From Glycomyces niveus (lineage in GTDB: Bacteria; Actinomycetota; Actinomycetes; Mycobacteriales; Micromonosporaceae): a DNA stretch of 64,000 nt. Position numbers and translations under genes: made by a program. The notes beneath the pieces are model-generated. The model worked only from the letters and a program-made list of their open reading frames with translations. It was not told the DNA's origin and did no database searches. Where the stretch lies: NCBI RefSeq assembly GCF_017592475.1, contig NZ_JAGFNP010000011.1, forward strand, positions 145,419 to 209,418, in the 5' to 3' direction. Positions 18,265-27,014 of this stretch are shown in pieces. Within the stretch, counting starts at the first letter, position 1; each line of letters begins with the position of its first letter.

Positions 18265-18331
18265 TGCCCCGTCCGGGGACGCCGATCACGGTGTTCCCCG
18301 GACCGGTTCCACCTGCTGAGAGTCGTTCGTC

Positions 18332-18378
18332 GGAATGCGGGACGGGTGCGTTAAGGTGAACGCATTCGCCCGCATTCC
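18332..18378 (+). promoter_or_regulatory. Long imperfect hairpin upstream of leuB
   Basis: Outer arms GGAATGCGGG (18332-18341) and CCCGCATTCC (18369-18378) pair perfectly. Inner arms GTGCGTT (18346-18352) and AACGCAT (18359-18365) pair with one G-T. A -10-like TAAGGT (18352-18357) lies in the central loop. It could be a repressor operator straddling the promoter or, if transcribed, a leader element. Confidence 0.5.
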
Positions 18379-18484
18379 GCGTTCCACCCCGGCGGTACAG
18401 CCCCGGGAGGGGACGGGCCGGTCGCAGACCGGAAGCGGCGCACCAGTTCGCGTCAGCGACTGAGGACGAAACCAGAGAGGCAGC

Positions 18485-19522
18485 ATGAGCAGGATCGCGG
18501 TCATCCCGGGCGACGGGATCGGGCAAGAGGTCATCGCCGAGGCGCAGAAGGTGCTCGCCGTGGCCCTTCCCGGCTACGAGTCGACCGAGTACGACCTGGG
18601 CGCCCGCCTGTACAACCGCACCGGTGAGATCCTTCCCGAGAGCGTCCTGTCCGAACTGGACGAGCACGACGCGATCCTCCTGGGCGCCATCGGCGACCCG
18701 TCGGTCCCGCCGGGCGTCCTCGAGCGCGGCCTGCTGCTCAAGCTCCGCTTCGAGTTCGACCAGTACGTGAACCTGCGCCCGAGCCGCCTCTACCCGGGCG
18801 CGGCCACCCCGCTGGCCGACGTGAAGCCCGGCGACATCGACTTCGTGGTCGTCCGCGAGGGCACCGAAGGCCTGTACACCGGCGCCGGGGGCAACCTCCA
18901 CACCGGTTCGGTCGCGGAGATCGCCACCGAGGAGTCCCTGAACACCCGCTACGGCACCGAGCGGGTCATCCGCGACGCGTTCGAGCGCGCCAAGCGCCGC
19001 CGCGGCCACCTGACCCTGGTCCACAAGACCAACGTGCTCGTGCACGCCGGCGGTCTCTGGAAGCGCACCTTCGACGAGGTCGCCGCCGAGTACCCGGACG
19101 TGACCACCGAGTACCAGCACGTCGACGCCGCCGCCATGTTCCTGGTGAACCGGCCGCACACGTTCGACGTCATCGTCACCGACAACCTGTTCGGCGACAT
19201 CCTCACCGACATCGCGGCGGCGGTGACCGGCGGCATCGGCCTGGCCGCGACCGGCTCGATCAACCCCGACCACACGCACCCGTCGACGTTCGAGCCCGTG
19301 CACGGCTCGGCCCCCGACATCGCCGGGCAGGGCATCGCCGACCCGGTCGCCGCGATCTCCTCGACCGCGCTCCTGCTGGAGCACCTGGGCCGCAGCGACG
19401 CCGCGGCCGCGGTGAACGCCGCGGTCGAGCGGGAGCTGGCCGGCCGCGACTCCGGCACCAAGATCCGCACCGGCGAGGTAGGCGACCGAGTAGCCGCCGA
19501 CGTCGCCGGACAGCTCAGCTAA
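18485..19522 (+). CDS. leuB: 3-isopropylmalate dehydrogenase
   Basis: A 345-residue NAD-dependent decarboxylating dehydrogenase of leucine biosynthesis. Substrate arginines lie in LLKLRFEFDQYVNLRPSRLY; the metal-binding aspartates are in DNLFGDILTD; the NAD loop is EPVHGSAPDIAGQG. The ATG has AGAGAGG upstream. It stands alone between a structured leader and a terminator. Homology to isocitrate/tartrate dehydrogenases exists, but length and motifs favour LeuB. Confidence 0.95.
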   Translation: MSRIAVIPGDGIGQEVIAEAQKVLAVALPGYESTEYDLGARLYNRTGEILPESVLSELDEHDAILLGAIGDPSVPPGVLERGLLLKLRFEFDQYVNLRPSRLYPGAATPLADVKPGDIDFVVVREGTEGLYTGAGGNLHTGSVAEIATEESLNTRYGTERVIRDAFERAKRRRGHLTLVHKTNVLVHAGGLWKRTFDEVAAEYPDVTTEYQHVDAAAMFLVNRPHTFDVIVTDNLFGDILTDIAAAVTGGIGLAATGSINPDHTHPSTFEPVHGSAPDIAGQGIADPVAAISSTALLLEHLGRSDAAAAVNAAVERELAGRDSGTKIRTGEVGDRVAADVAGQLS

Positions 19523-19538
19523 CACCCAAGCAGCTTCG

Positions 19539-19588
19539 ACGCCCGGCGGGCCATCGCTCTGACAAGAGCGCGTTCGCCGGGCGTTTTC
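19539..19588 (+). terminator. Intrinsic terminator of leuB
   Basis: Outer 10-bp stem (19539-19548 with 19575-19584) enclosing an inner CGCTCT/AGAGCG stem, followed by TTTT. Confidence 0.85.
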
Positions 19589-19703
19589 CGTGTCAAAGCC
19601 GACCGGGCCGCGCGCCGCCCGTCCACCTGAACGAGCGGTAAGTTAGGCATCAGGACCAGATACAGCCGCACACCCGAGCCATTTGCATTTGAAGGACAGA
19701 TCC

Positions 19704-20801
19704 ATGACCAGCGACGGTCTTCCCGACCTGCGGCACGAGCCGCACCCGAACCCGACCCCGGCCGCGGAGCGCGACGCGCTCATCGCCGACCCCGTGTTCG
19801 GCACCGTGTTCACCGACCACATGTTCCAGATGACCTGGACCGAGGGGCGCGGCTGGCACAGCGCCACGATCAAGCCGTACGGGCCGCTCACGCTCTCCCC
19901 GGCCGCGGCGGTCCTCCACTACGCCCAGGAGATCTTCGAGGGCCTCAAGGCCTACCGCTACCCCGACGGGGGCATCGGCCTGTTCCGCGCCGAGGCCAAC
20001 GCGCACCGCCTCAACCTCTCGGCGCAGCGCATGGCCATGCCGAAGCTGCCCGAGGAGTGGTTCCTCGCCTCGATCCGCGAGCTCCTCGCCGTCGACGGCG
20101 AATGGGTGCCCAGCCAGGAGGAGTCCAGCCTCTACCTGCGCCCGTACATGTTCGCCTCGGAGGCGTTCCTCGGCGTGCGCCCCGCCAAGGAGTTCACGTA
20201 CCTGGTCATCGCCTCCCCGGCGGCCGCCTACTTCAAGAACGGCCCCAAGCCGCTCAACCTGTGGGTCTCCGAGGAGTTCAACCGGGCCGGGCCCGGCGGC
20301 ACCGGCGCGGCCAAGTGCGGCGGCAACTACGCCGCGAGCCTGCTCCCGCAGGCCGAGGCCATCGAGCACGGCTGCGACCAGGTGGTCTTCCTCGACGCGG
20401 TCAAGTACGAGAACGTGGACGAGCTCGGCGGCATGAACCTTTTCTTCGTCTACGAGAACGAGCGCGTCCTGTACACGCCGAAGCTCGGCACGATCCTTCC
20501 CGGCATCACCCGCGACGCGATCTTCACGCTCGCGACCGAGCTGGGCTGGGAGGTCCGCGAGACCGACTACTCGCTCGCCCGCTGGCGCGAGGACGCCGAG
20601 AGCGGCGTCCTCTCCGAGGCCTTCGCGTGCGGCACCGCCGCCGTGATCACCCCGGTCGGCACCGTCAAGGGCCGCAGCGGCGAGTTCAAGGTCAACGGCG
20701 GCGAGGCCGGCAAGTTCACCATGCAGCTGCGCCAGACCATCCTCGACCTCCAGCACGGCCGCACCGAGGACACCCACGGCTGGACCACCAAGGTCGTCTA
20801 G
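19704..20801 (+). CDS. ilvE: Branched-chain amino acid aminotransferase
   Basis: A 365-residue class IV PLP enzyme performing the last step of valine, leucine and isoleucine synthesis. The PLP lysine is in GTGAAKCGGNYAASL; FEGLKAYR and the C-terminal GTAAVITPVG are typical of the family. ATG 19704 is preferred over 19683 because GAAGGA lies nine to ten bases before it. Own terminator downstream; it forms a functional cluster with serA and leuB. Confidence 0.95.
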   Translation: MTSDGLPDLRHEPHPNPTPAAERDALIADPVFGTVFTDHMFQMTWTEGRGWHSATIKPYGPLTLSPAAAVLHYAQEIFEGLKAYRYPDGGIGLFRAEANAHRLNLSAQRMAMPKLPEEWFLASIRELLAVDGEWVPSQEESSLYLRPYMFASEAFLGVRPAKEFTYLVIASPAAAYFKNGPKPLNLWVSEEFNRAGPGGTGAAKCGGNYAASLLPQAEAIEHGCDQVVFLDAVKYENVDELGGMNLFFVYENERVLYTPKLGTILPGITRDAIFTLATELGWEVRETDYSLARWREDAESGVLSEAFACGTAAVITPVGTVKGRSGEFKVNGGEAGKFTMQLRQTILDLQHGRTEDTHGWTTKVV

Positions 20802-20816
20802 CGGACGCACCCCGTT

Positions 20817-20848
20817 CCGCGACAGGGAGGTTCGTCCCTCGGTCGCGG
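20817..20848 (+). terminator. Terminator of ilvE
   Basis: Outer arms CCGCGAC/GTCGCGG plus inner AGGGA/TCCCT form a long stacked hairpin 15 bases after the stop codon. Confidence 0.7.
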
Positions 20849-20895
20849 CATTCGGGACCAATCCCCGTCCCCTTCCCGTACCTTGATATCCACGC

Positions 20896-21513
20896 GTGTC
20901 AAGGCTCGGGGAGGGGACTTTGGGCGACGCCACCATCCGGTTGAACCGGTTCGGAGTCGAACAGGGCCGCATGTGGCAGGCCGTGGTCGCGGCCGCGGCG
21001 ATCGCGCTGCCGCTGGTGTTCTGGATCGGCATCGAACGCGCCCTGGGCGACTCGGTGCTGGACATCGACGCCGGCGAGACCCTCTACCTCCAGTCCTATC
21101 CCGTCACCGGCGCCAGCCTCGAGTTCAAGCTCCCCGGGGACGGCTGGACCTCGCCGGGCATCCACATGGCCGACCAGCGCCAGAACTTCCGCAAGGGCGC
21201 CCTCACCGTCGCCGTCGAGGTCGACACCCACGTCGAGAACCTCGAGAAGCTCCTGGCCCGCCGCGCCGACCCGATCATCGCCGAACGCGGCTACGCCTAC
21301 AACAACGAGCGCCCCTACGCCAACGCCGCGTCCGGCCTCTCCGGGTTCCGCGCCGACATCGTCGGCCCCGACACCGCCGGATCGATCACGGTCGTCGGCG
21401 AGGACGGCGGCGCGGCCGCGATCCTCATCCTCCTCGCGCCCGGCGACGACCCGAACAGCGCCACGTTCGACCCCGACCCCTTCATCGACGCGTTCGAACT
21501 GGAGGGGAAGTGA
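20896..21513 (+). CDS. Single-pass membrane protein of unknown function
   Basis: A protein of about 205 residues that I do not recognise. One membrane helix lies near residues 28-50 (VVAAAAIALPLVFWIGIERAL), followed by an extracytoplasmic domain of about 150 residues. Start is uncertain: GTG 20896 or TTG 20920, the latter with GGGGAGGGG just upstream. It overlaps the next gene by four bases (GTGA), so it is co-translated with the PrsW-like protein and may be its partner or substrate. Confidence 0.7.
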   Translation: MSRLGEGTLGDATIRLNRFGVEQGRMWQAVVAAAAIALPLVFWIGIERALGDSVLDIDAGETLYLQSYPVTGASLEFKLPGDGWTSPGIHMADQRQNFRKGALTVAVEVDTHVENLEKLLARRADPIIAERGYAYNNERPYANAASGLSGFRADIVGPDTAGSITVVGEDGGAAAILILLAPGDDPNSATFDPDPFIDAFELEGK

Positions 21514-22685
21514 ACGCCGTCCGCACCGAACGCGTCGTCGTCGAGAGCCAGGGCGCGTTCATCCGCATCCGGCGCCCCGCCTACTGGCTGTTCGTCGCGT
21601 GCCTCGTCTACGGCCTGCTCGCGCTCGGCCGCGTCCTCGCCCCCGACTACGGCGACATCGCGACCGCCCTGTGGGCCTCGATCGGCGTGAACGCGGTCCT
21701 CGCGTATTTCTTCCTCGACATCCTCGCCCGCCTCGACCTGTTCGAGCGCGAACCTCCCACGGTGCGCGCCGCCGCGATGTGCTGGGGCGGCCTCGCCGCG
21801 GTCGCGTTCGCCATGTTCGCCAACGACGCCGCGCTGGTCGTCCTCGCCGAGTTCACCGACGCGCAGTGGGCCCGGACCTGGGGGCCGCCCATCGCGGGCC
21901 CGCTCAACGAGGAGTGGCTCAAGGCCATGGGCGTGGTCATGCTCGTCCTCATCGTGCGCGAGCACTTCGACCGCTCCATCGACGGCCTCATCTACGGAGC
22001 GCTCGTGGGACTCGGCTTCCAGGTCGTCGAGAACCTCACGTACGCCATCAAGTACGCGGGCCTGAACCCGAACTCGGACCTGACGGGGGCGCTGACGGTG
22101 ACCTTCACGCGCGTCCTCGTCGCCGGGCCATGGTCGCACCCGCTGTACACCGGCGCGGCCGGGCTCGGCATCGCGTTCTTCGTGACCCAGACCCGGCGCC
22201 GGCTCAGCACCCGCCTGGGGGTCGCGGTCGGACTGTACGCGCTGGCCCTGGGCATGCACGGCCTGTGGAACATGCCGCTGCCGTCGAGCATGCCCCCGGC
22301 GCTGGGAATTCCGCTGAGCTACGGCAAGGGCCTGATCATTCTCGGCCTGTTCTTCGTGCTCTACCATTTCGCGGCCCGCGCGGAATGGCACTGGTTCGTC
22401 ACCACGATGTCCGATCAGGACGAGGCGGTGATCACCACCGACGACCTCACGGACATGCGCTCGCTGCGCAGCCGGCGCAAGGCCCGGCAGCACGCGCACA
22501 AGCAGTGGGGCAAGGACGCCTCGCACCTGCTCGGCCAGCTGCACCGGGAGCTGGTGAACCTCGCGACGCTCGTGGCCCGCGACCAGCGCCGGGGCGAGTC
22601 GGTCGAGGACGGGCCGGACGTGGCGGCCGTCAAGCGCAACATCGCGGCGATCAGGGCCGAGCTGGCCGAGGCCAAGGGGACCTGA
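21510..22685 (+). CDS. PrsW-family intramembrane metalloprotease
   Basis: A 391-residue polytopic protein with the PrsW-type motifs: NEEWLKA (paired glutamates), GLIYGALVGLGFQVVENLTYA and HPLYTGAAGLGIAF, which together would hold the zinc. Family members cleave membrane proteins such as anti-sigma factors. The C-terminal 100 residues are charged, probably cytoplasmic and helical. The GTG start overlaps the preceding stop. No sigma or anti-sigma gene is adjacent, so the substrate is unknown. Confidence 0.85.
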   Translation: MNAVRTERVVVESQGAFIRIRRPAYWLFVACLVYGLLALGRVLAPDYGDIATALWASIGVNAVLAYFFLDILARLDLFEREPPTVRAAAMCWGGLAAVAFAMFANDAALVVLAEFTDAQWARTWGPPIAGPLNEEWLKAMGVVMLVLIVREHFDRSIDGLIYGALVGLGFQVVENLTYAIKYAGLNPNSDLTGALTVTFTRVLVAGPWSHPLYTGAAGLGIAFFVTQTRRRLSTRLGVAVGLYALALGMHGLWNMPLPSSMPPALGIPLSYGKGLIILGLFFVLYHFAARAEWHWFVTTMSDQDEAVITTDDLTDMRSLRSRRKARQHAHKQWGKDASHLLGQLHRELVNLATLVARDQRRGESVEDGPDVAAVKRNIAAIRAELAEAKGT

Positions 22686-22719
22686 GCCCGGGTCGTGAAG
22701 GCCCAGGGCCGCAACGGTT

Positions 22720-23400
22720 TCAGTCGACGGGACGCTTGTGCGGGACCGGCGCGGTCGTGTGGCGCGGGACCTGCTCGGCGCTCGCCTCAGTGGTCGGCTG
22801 GGTCGGGTCGCCGCCTGTGGGGGCGGTGCTCGTGGGCAGGGAGGCGCTCGGCGCCGGCTCCTCGGTCGTGGGCTCCGCCGTGGTGGGCTCCTCGGTGGGC
22901 GTCTCGGTCGGCCCCTGCGTGGTGGGCTCTTCCGTCGGCTCCTCGGTGGGCTCCTGCGTCGGTGTCGGCGAGCCCTCCTCGACCGGGTCGGGGCTCTCCC
23001 CGCCGTCCACCGGCACGAGTCCGGGCGCGTCGCCGAGATGCCTGCCCCCCGCCTCATGGGAAGGCGTGCTGTACGACGCCTCGGGTTCGGCGTTCTCCGT
23101 CGCGGGCGAAGGCGACTGCGAAGCCGACTCCTCGGCCGACTCCGCGTCCTGCCCGGTCGTGTCCGCGCCCAGGCCGAACCAGCCCTCGGTGATGTCCGAG
23201 CCATCGTCGGCCAGGCCCTGCAGGCCCGGCACGGGCTCGCGGAGCAGCGCCCCGGTCGCGATCATGCCGCCCGCGACCGCCACCACCGCGATCGCGCCGA
23301 CCCGCCGGAAGCGCCGCGACCGGCGCAGGTCGTATCCGAGCGAACGGAACGCGCCCCTGGTCTCGCGCCCGATGGCGCCGAAGAGTCCCACTGTGTCCAC
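22720..23400 (-). CDS. Membrane-anchored Pro/Thr/Glu-rich surface protein
   Basis: A 226-residue protein of unknown function. A basic cytoplasmic N-terminus (RSLGYDLRRSRRFRRVG) precedes one membrane helix (about 36-53). The remainder is disordered and low-complexity, with repeated TEEPT and TETPTEEP units and a Lys/Arg-poor, acidic character, as in wall-spanning stalks. The GTG start at 23400 has only weak support. Lies convergent with the PrsW-like gene. Confidence 0.6.
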   Translation of the reverse strand: MDTVGLFGAIGRETRGAFRSLGYDLRRSRRFRRVGAIAVVAVAGGMIATGALLREPVPGLQGLADDGSDITEGWFGLGADTTGQDAESAEESASQSPSPATENAEPEASYSTPSHEAGGRHLGDAPGLVPVDGGESPDPVEEGSPTPTQEPTEEPTEEPTTQGPTETPTEEPTTAEPTTEEPAPSASLPTSTAPTGGDPTQPTTEASAEQVPRHTTAPVPHKRPVD

Positions 23401-23550
23401 CGTCCATGTCCGTGTCCTTCACTCGGATCAACGAGCGAGGGGACGGGTGGTAACCGTTGCGTCACCCGTGCGGGTGCGAATCGGCCCGTTCGGGTGAACC
23501 GGCGCCGATCGGCGCCCGGAATCCAGTGTGGACTGCTATTGAAGCGGTGC

Positions 23551-24603
23551 TCAGAAGTCCCGCTTCACGGCCCTGACCAGCAGTCCCGCGAACACCTGCA
23601 GCGCCGCCGGGTCCACGTCGGCCCGCGACTCCTCAAGCGCCGCTTCGGCCTCCGCCGCCAGCGCCGCGATCCGCTCCTCCGTGTCCGCCAGCGCCCCGGT
23701 GTCCATCAGGATCGCCCGCAGCCGCCGCACGCCGGCCTCGTCGAGCTCCGGGTTCCCCAGTCCCGCGTCCAGGGCCGCCCGCTGCGCCGCGTCGGCCGCC
23801 GCCGACGCCCGCGCGATGAGGAACGTGTGCTTGCCCTCCCGCAGGTCGTCCCCGGCGGGCTTGCCGGTCTGCGCCGGGTCGCCGAACACCCCGAGCACGT
23901 CGTCGCGCAGCTGGAACGCCTCGCCCAGCGGCAGCCCGATCGCCGAGTAGTGCGCACGGATCCGCTCCGGAGCGCCCGCCAGCGACGCCCCGATGAGCAT
24001 CGGCCGCTCGATCGTGTACTTCGCGGACTTGTACCGCGCCACCTTCGCCGCCGTCGCCTCCGAGACGTCCCGCCGCACCTCCGAGAGCACGTCGAGGTAC
24101 TGCCCGGCGCTCACCTCGGTGCGCATCAGGTCGAAGTCGCGGCGCGCCGCCGCGACCGCCGCGAACGGCATCCCCGCCGAGCAGAACAGCTCGTCCGACC
24201 ACGCCAGGCACAGGTCGCCGAGCAGGATCGCCGCTGCCGCCCCGAACCCGCCGGGCCGTCCCGACCATCCCTCGGCTTCGTGCAGTGCCGCGAACCGCCG
24301 GTGGATCGAGGGCATGCCGCGCCGGGTGTCCGAGCCGTCGATGAGGTCGTCGTGCATGAGCGCCGACGCCTGCAGCAGCTCCAGCGACGCCGCGCACGCC
24401 ACGAGCTCGTCCGAATCGGCGAGCCCCGCGCCCCGCGCGCCCCAGTACGCGAACGCCGGCCGCAGGCGCTTGCCGCCCCGCAGCACGAAGTCGCGCACCG
24501 CGTCCGCGTACGCCGCGAGGCTGTCGTCGATCCCGCAGATCACGGCGGCCTGCCGGTCCAGGAACACGGTCAGGGCGGCGTCGATGCGGTCGTTGAGCTC
24601 CAC
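23551..24603 (-). CDS. Polyprenyl (geranylgeranyl-type) diphosphate synthase
   Basis: A 350-residue trans-isoprenyl synthase condensing isopentenyl diphosphate with allylic diphosphates. First aspartate-rich motif HDDLIDGSDTRRG; second motif LRDDVLGVFGD; GGKRLRPAF near the N-terminus. The residues before the first motif suggest a C20-type product, but this is not certain. I choose GTG 24603: TAGGGT lies seven bases upstream (leaderless), and the product then begins at the family's usual position (VELNDRIDAAL). Divergent from metF across 96 bases. Confidence 0.9.
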   Translation of the reverse strand: MELNDRIDAALTVFLDRQAAVICGIDDSLAAYADAVRDFVLRGGKRLRPAFAYWGARGAGLADSDELVACAASLELLQASALMHDDLIDGSDTRRGMPSIHRRFAALHEAEGWSGRPGGFGAAAAILLGDLCLAWSDELFCSAGMPFAAVAAARRDFDLMRTEVSAGQYLDVLSEVRRDVSEATAAKVARYKSAKYTIERPMLIGASLAGAPERIRAHYSAIGLPLGEAFQLRDDVLGVFGDPAQTGKPAGDDLREGKHTFLIARASAAADAAQRAALDAGLGNPELDEAGVRRLRAILMDTGALADTEERIAALAAEAEAALEESRADVDPAALQVFAGLLVRAVKRDF

Positions 24604-24699
24604 GGGTCGAACCCTAGGCTCATGCCGTTCCATCCCAACTATTGGGTGGTCGCCAGTGCAGGTCAGCACACGTGTACCCGGGCCGTTACATTTGCAGGC
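24604..24699. promoter_or_regulatory. Divergent leaderless promoters, polyprenyl synthase / metF
   Basis: On the minus strand TAGGGT (24611-24616) is seven bases before the GTG at 24603. On the plus strand TACATT (24687-24692) is seven bases before the ATG at 24700. Both genes would be leaderless and share this region. Confidence 0.5.
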
Positions 24700-25605
24700 A
24701 TGACTCTCGGAGTGCCCAGCGTGATGCCGCAGAAGACCGCCAAGATCGGTGATCTGCTGCGCTCCGGCATGCCGAAGTTCTCCTTCGAGATGTTCCCTCC
24801 CCGCGACGAGAACGCCGACACCGTCCTGTGGCGCACCATCCGCGCCCTCGAGGGCCTGAGCGCCGACTACGTCTCCGTCACCTACGGCGCGGGCGGCTCG
24901 ACCAGGCAGAAGACCGTCGAGACCACGGACCGGATCAACTCCGAGACGACCCTGCTGACGATGGCCCACTGCACGGCCGTCAACCACTCGATCGCCGAGC
25001 TGCGCAACCTCATCGGCCACTTCGCCAACGTCGGGGTCCGCAACATCCTCGCCGTGCGCGGCGACCCGCCCGGGGACCCCCGCGCCGACTGGGTCCAGCA
25101 CCCCGAAGGCGTCCTCCACGCCCGCGAGCTCGTCGAACTCATCAAGGAGTCCGGCGACTTCAGCGTGGGCGTCGCGGCCTTCCCCGAAGGCCACCCGCGC
25201 GACGCCGACTGGGAGACCGGCGTGCGGTACTTCGTCGAGAAGTGCCGGGCGGGCGCCGACTTCGCGATCACCCAGATCTTCTACGACGTCGAGGACTACC
25301 TGCGCCTGCGCGACGCCGTCGCCGCCGCCGGGTGCGACATCCCGATCGTCCCGGGCATCATGCCCGTCACGAACATCAAGCAGATCGAGCGGTTCGCGGT
25401 CCTCACCGGCATGACCTTCCCCGAAGCGCTCGCCGAACGCCTTCGCGCCGTCGAGGACGACCGCGACGCCATCCGCGACATCGGCGTCGAAGTCGCCACC
25501 GACATGGGCGCCCGGCTCCTCGCCGAAGGCGCCCCCGGGCTGCACTTCACCACCCTGAACCACTCGCGCTCCACACGCCGCGTCTGGGAGAACTTGCGCT
25601 CCTAG
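24700..25605 (+). CDS. metF: Methylenetetrahydrofolate reductase
   Basis: A 301-residue FAD enzyme making 5-methyltetrahydrofolate for methionine synthesis. Family signatures: FSFEMFPPRDE (the catalytic glutamate region), VSVTYGAGGSTR, ILAVRGDPPGDP and ITQIFYDVEDY. Length is normal. ATG 24700 follows a -10-like TACATT by seven bases and has no ribosome site. Actinobacterial metF is often next to a polyprenyl synthase gene, as here. Confidence 0.95.
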   Translation: MTLGVPSVMPQKTAKIGDLLRSGMPKFSFEMFPPRDENADTVLWRTIRALEGLSADYVSVTYGAGGSTRQKTVETTDRINSETTLLTMAHCTAVNHSIAELRNLIGHFANVGVRNILAVRGDPPGDPRADWVQHPEGVLHARELVELIKESGDFSVGVAAFPEGHPRDADWETGVRYFVEKCRAGADFAITQIFYDVEDYLRLRDAVAAAGCDIPIVPGIMPVTNIKQIERFAVLTGMTFPEALAERLRAVEDDRDAIRDIGVEVATDMGARLLAEGAPGLHFTTLNHSRSTRRVWENLRS

Positions 25606-25672
25606 CGAGGCGAGTGTCGGCTACCCGATCGAGGGATTGCGGTCACCCCGCGAACACGTAGAGTGCTCTTCT

Positions 25673-26332
25673 ATGTTCGATGCTGCGAATGCGCGTTTGA
25701 TGCCATCTGCTACAACAACATCCATGCGTACCCGCGTGGCCCCCGACTCCCTTGTGGGCAGGGCTATCCTCTCCACCCGGTTCCCTCCCGGCGCCGTCGT
25801 CGGCGTCGGCCTCTCCGCCAGCCTCCTCATCCCGGTCTGCGTCCTCCTCGGCGGACCGATCATCCTGGTCTCCCTGCCGCTCATCGCGGTCACGGCGCTG
25901 GCGGACGCGTCGTACGCGCTGCTGGCGGCGCGCTCGACGAGCCTGTCCCGGCGGGTCCTGGTGTTCGAGCCGCTGGCCGCGCGCCTCTCGGAGGGGGCCT
26001 GGCTGCTCGCGCTGTGGTTCCTCGGCGCGCCGGGATGGAGCGTCACGCTCACGGGCGCGCTGTGCTGGATGTACGTGCTCACGCGCAACCGCGCGAGGCA
26101 GGTCGGCCTGCGCGAACTCGGCATGATCACCATGGGGGAGCGGTCGGTCCGCGAGATCGTGGTGGCCCTGGGCTTCGGCGCGGCGGGAGTGATCGCCGTC
26201 GCGGGAGGCGGCCAGTACGAGCAGTGGATCGGCGGCGCGATCACGATCGCGGTCACCGCGTGGATGCTCTTGGCGGCCCTGGGCCTGCTGCAGCTGGTGA
26301 TCGTGGTGTCGACGGCGCTGCGCAACGACTGA
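25673..26332 (+). CDS. Integral membrane protein resembling a degenerate CDP-alcohol phosphatidyltransferase
   Basis: A 219-residue protein with about five or six membrane helices. The segment ALADASYALLAARS...LVFEPLAARLSE aligns by eye with the DGxxAR...GxxxDxxxD signature of CDP-alcohol phosphatidyltransferases, but the catalytic aspartates are missing or replaced (FEP for LDS, AAR for ADR), so activity is doubtful. Start chosen at ATG 25673, eight bases after TAGAGT; ATG 25724 (MRTRVAPDS) is also possible. Confidence 0.55.
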   Translation: MFDAANARLMPSATTTSMRTRVAPDSLVGRAILSTRFPPGAVVGVGLSASLLIPVCVLLGGPIILVSLPLIAVTALADASYALLAARSTSLSRRVLVFEPLAARLSEGAWLLALWFLGAPGWSVTLTGALCWMYVLTRNRARQVGLRELGMITMGERSVREIVVALGFGAAGVIAVAGGGQYEQWIGGAITIAVTAWMLLAALGLLQLVIVVSTALRND

Positions 26333-26376
26333 GCAGGGGCGGGAATGATCCGAGGGGTCGTTGCGTTGTCGACGGA

Positions 26377-26757
26377 ATGCGCTACGAAGAAATCACCGAC
26401 GACCAGATCGCCGCGTTCATCGACTCCGACTCGCGGCCGCGCCAGATCCCCGAGGAGACCCGGCGGCTGCGCGACGCCGAGGAGATGCTCGCGCTCAAGG
26501 ACCCGCTGGGAGCCCTGCAGTTCCTCGCGCCGCTCTTGCGCGACCACCCGGACCACCCGGACGTCATGCTCGTCGCCGCGCGCGCCTACTTCAAGTCCGC
26601 GCAGCTGAACAAGGCGCTCGAGCTCTCCGAGAAGATGGTCGAGGCCAACCCGGCGGACTTCTACGCCCGCCTGCTGCTCGGCCGCACGCTGCAGCGGCTC
26701 GGCCGCGCCGACGAGGCGCGGGGTCACCTCCGCATGATCGACGAGATCACCGAGTAG
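26377..26757 (+). CDS. Small TPR-like protein
   Basis: A 126-residue all-helical protein. The central part is a TPR-like repeat pair (EMLALKDPLGALQFLAPLLRD; AYFKSAQLNKALELSEKMVE; ARLLLGRTLQRLGRADEARGHL). Such repeats mediate protein contacts; the partner is unknown. ATG 26377 is the first plausible start but has a weak ribosome site. A strong terminator follows. Confidence 0.75.
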   Translation: MRYEEITDDQIAAFIDSDSRPRQIPEETRRLRDAEEMLALKDPLGALQFLAPLLRDHPDHPDVMLVAARAYFKSAQLNKALELSEKMVEANPADFYARLLLGRTLQRLGRADEARGHLRMIDEITE

Positions 26758-26829
26758 CCGCCCGGACCCGGGCGGCTTAGCGCGGCCGCCCGCGTTTGTT
26801 CGAACAACAGGTGTGCCGCAGGTGAACGT

Positions 26830-26863
26830 AAGGGGCCGCGAACCGTTAGGTTCGCGGCCCCTT
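26830..26863 (+). terminator. Terminator of the TPR gene
   Basis: Perfect 14-bp stem (26830-26843 with 26850-26863) and six-base loop. The stem ends in TT, with one further T before the run breaks. Confidence 0.88.
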
Positions 26864-26976
26864 TCGCATTGCCGCGCAACGACAGTCCTGTCGGATGCGC
26901 GACACTCCGTAGCGATTTGCTGATTTCGGGCGACGATGGGGGTTGGAAATGTCGGACCCCTGTGGTTCCATATTTC

Positions 26977-26992
26977 TCGAACGCAAGTTCGA
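26977..26992 (+). promoter_or_regulatory. LexA SOS box
   Basis: TCGAACGCAAGTTCGA matches the actinobacterial SOS consensus TCGAAC-N4-GTTCGA perfectly. It lies 22 bases before the HEPN gene's ATG, at or just after a CATATT -10-like hexamer (26969-26974), where LexA would block transcription. Confidence 0.9.
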
Positions 26993-27014
26993 ACAGGTTT
27001 AGGAGGCCCACGTC

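Noticed and set aside
18265..18484. Leucine attenuator leader peptide for leuB
   Set aside because: No short frame with a run of Leu codons was found.
23501..23516. Palindrome GGCGCCGATCGGCGCC after the polyprenyl synthase gene
   Set aside because: It may be a weak terminator, but it is short, self-complementary and lacks a T-tract on either strand.
26796..26807. Palindrome TTGTTCGAACAA as an SOS box
   Set aside because: Its halves abut as GTTCGAAC with no four-base spacer, the reverse order of the LexA consensus, and it lies after a gene with no start nearby.
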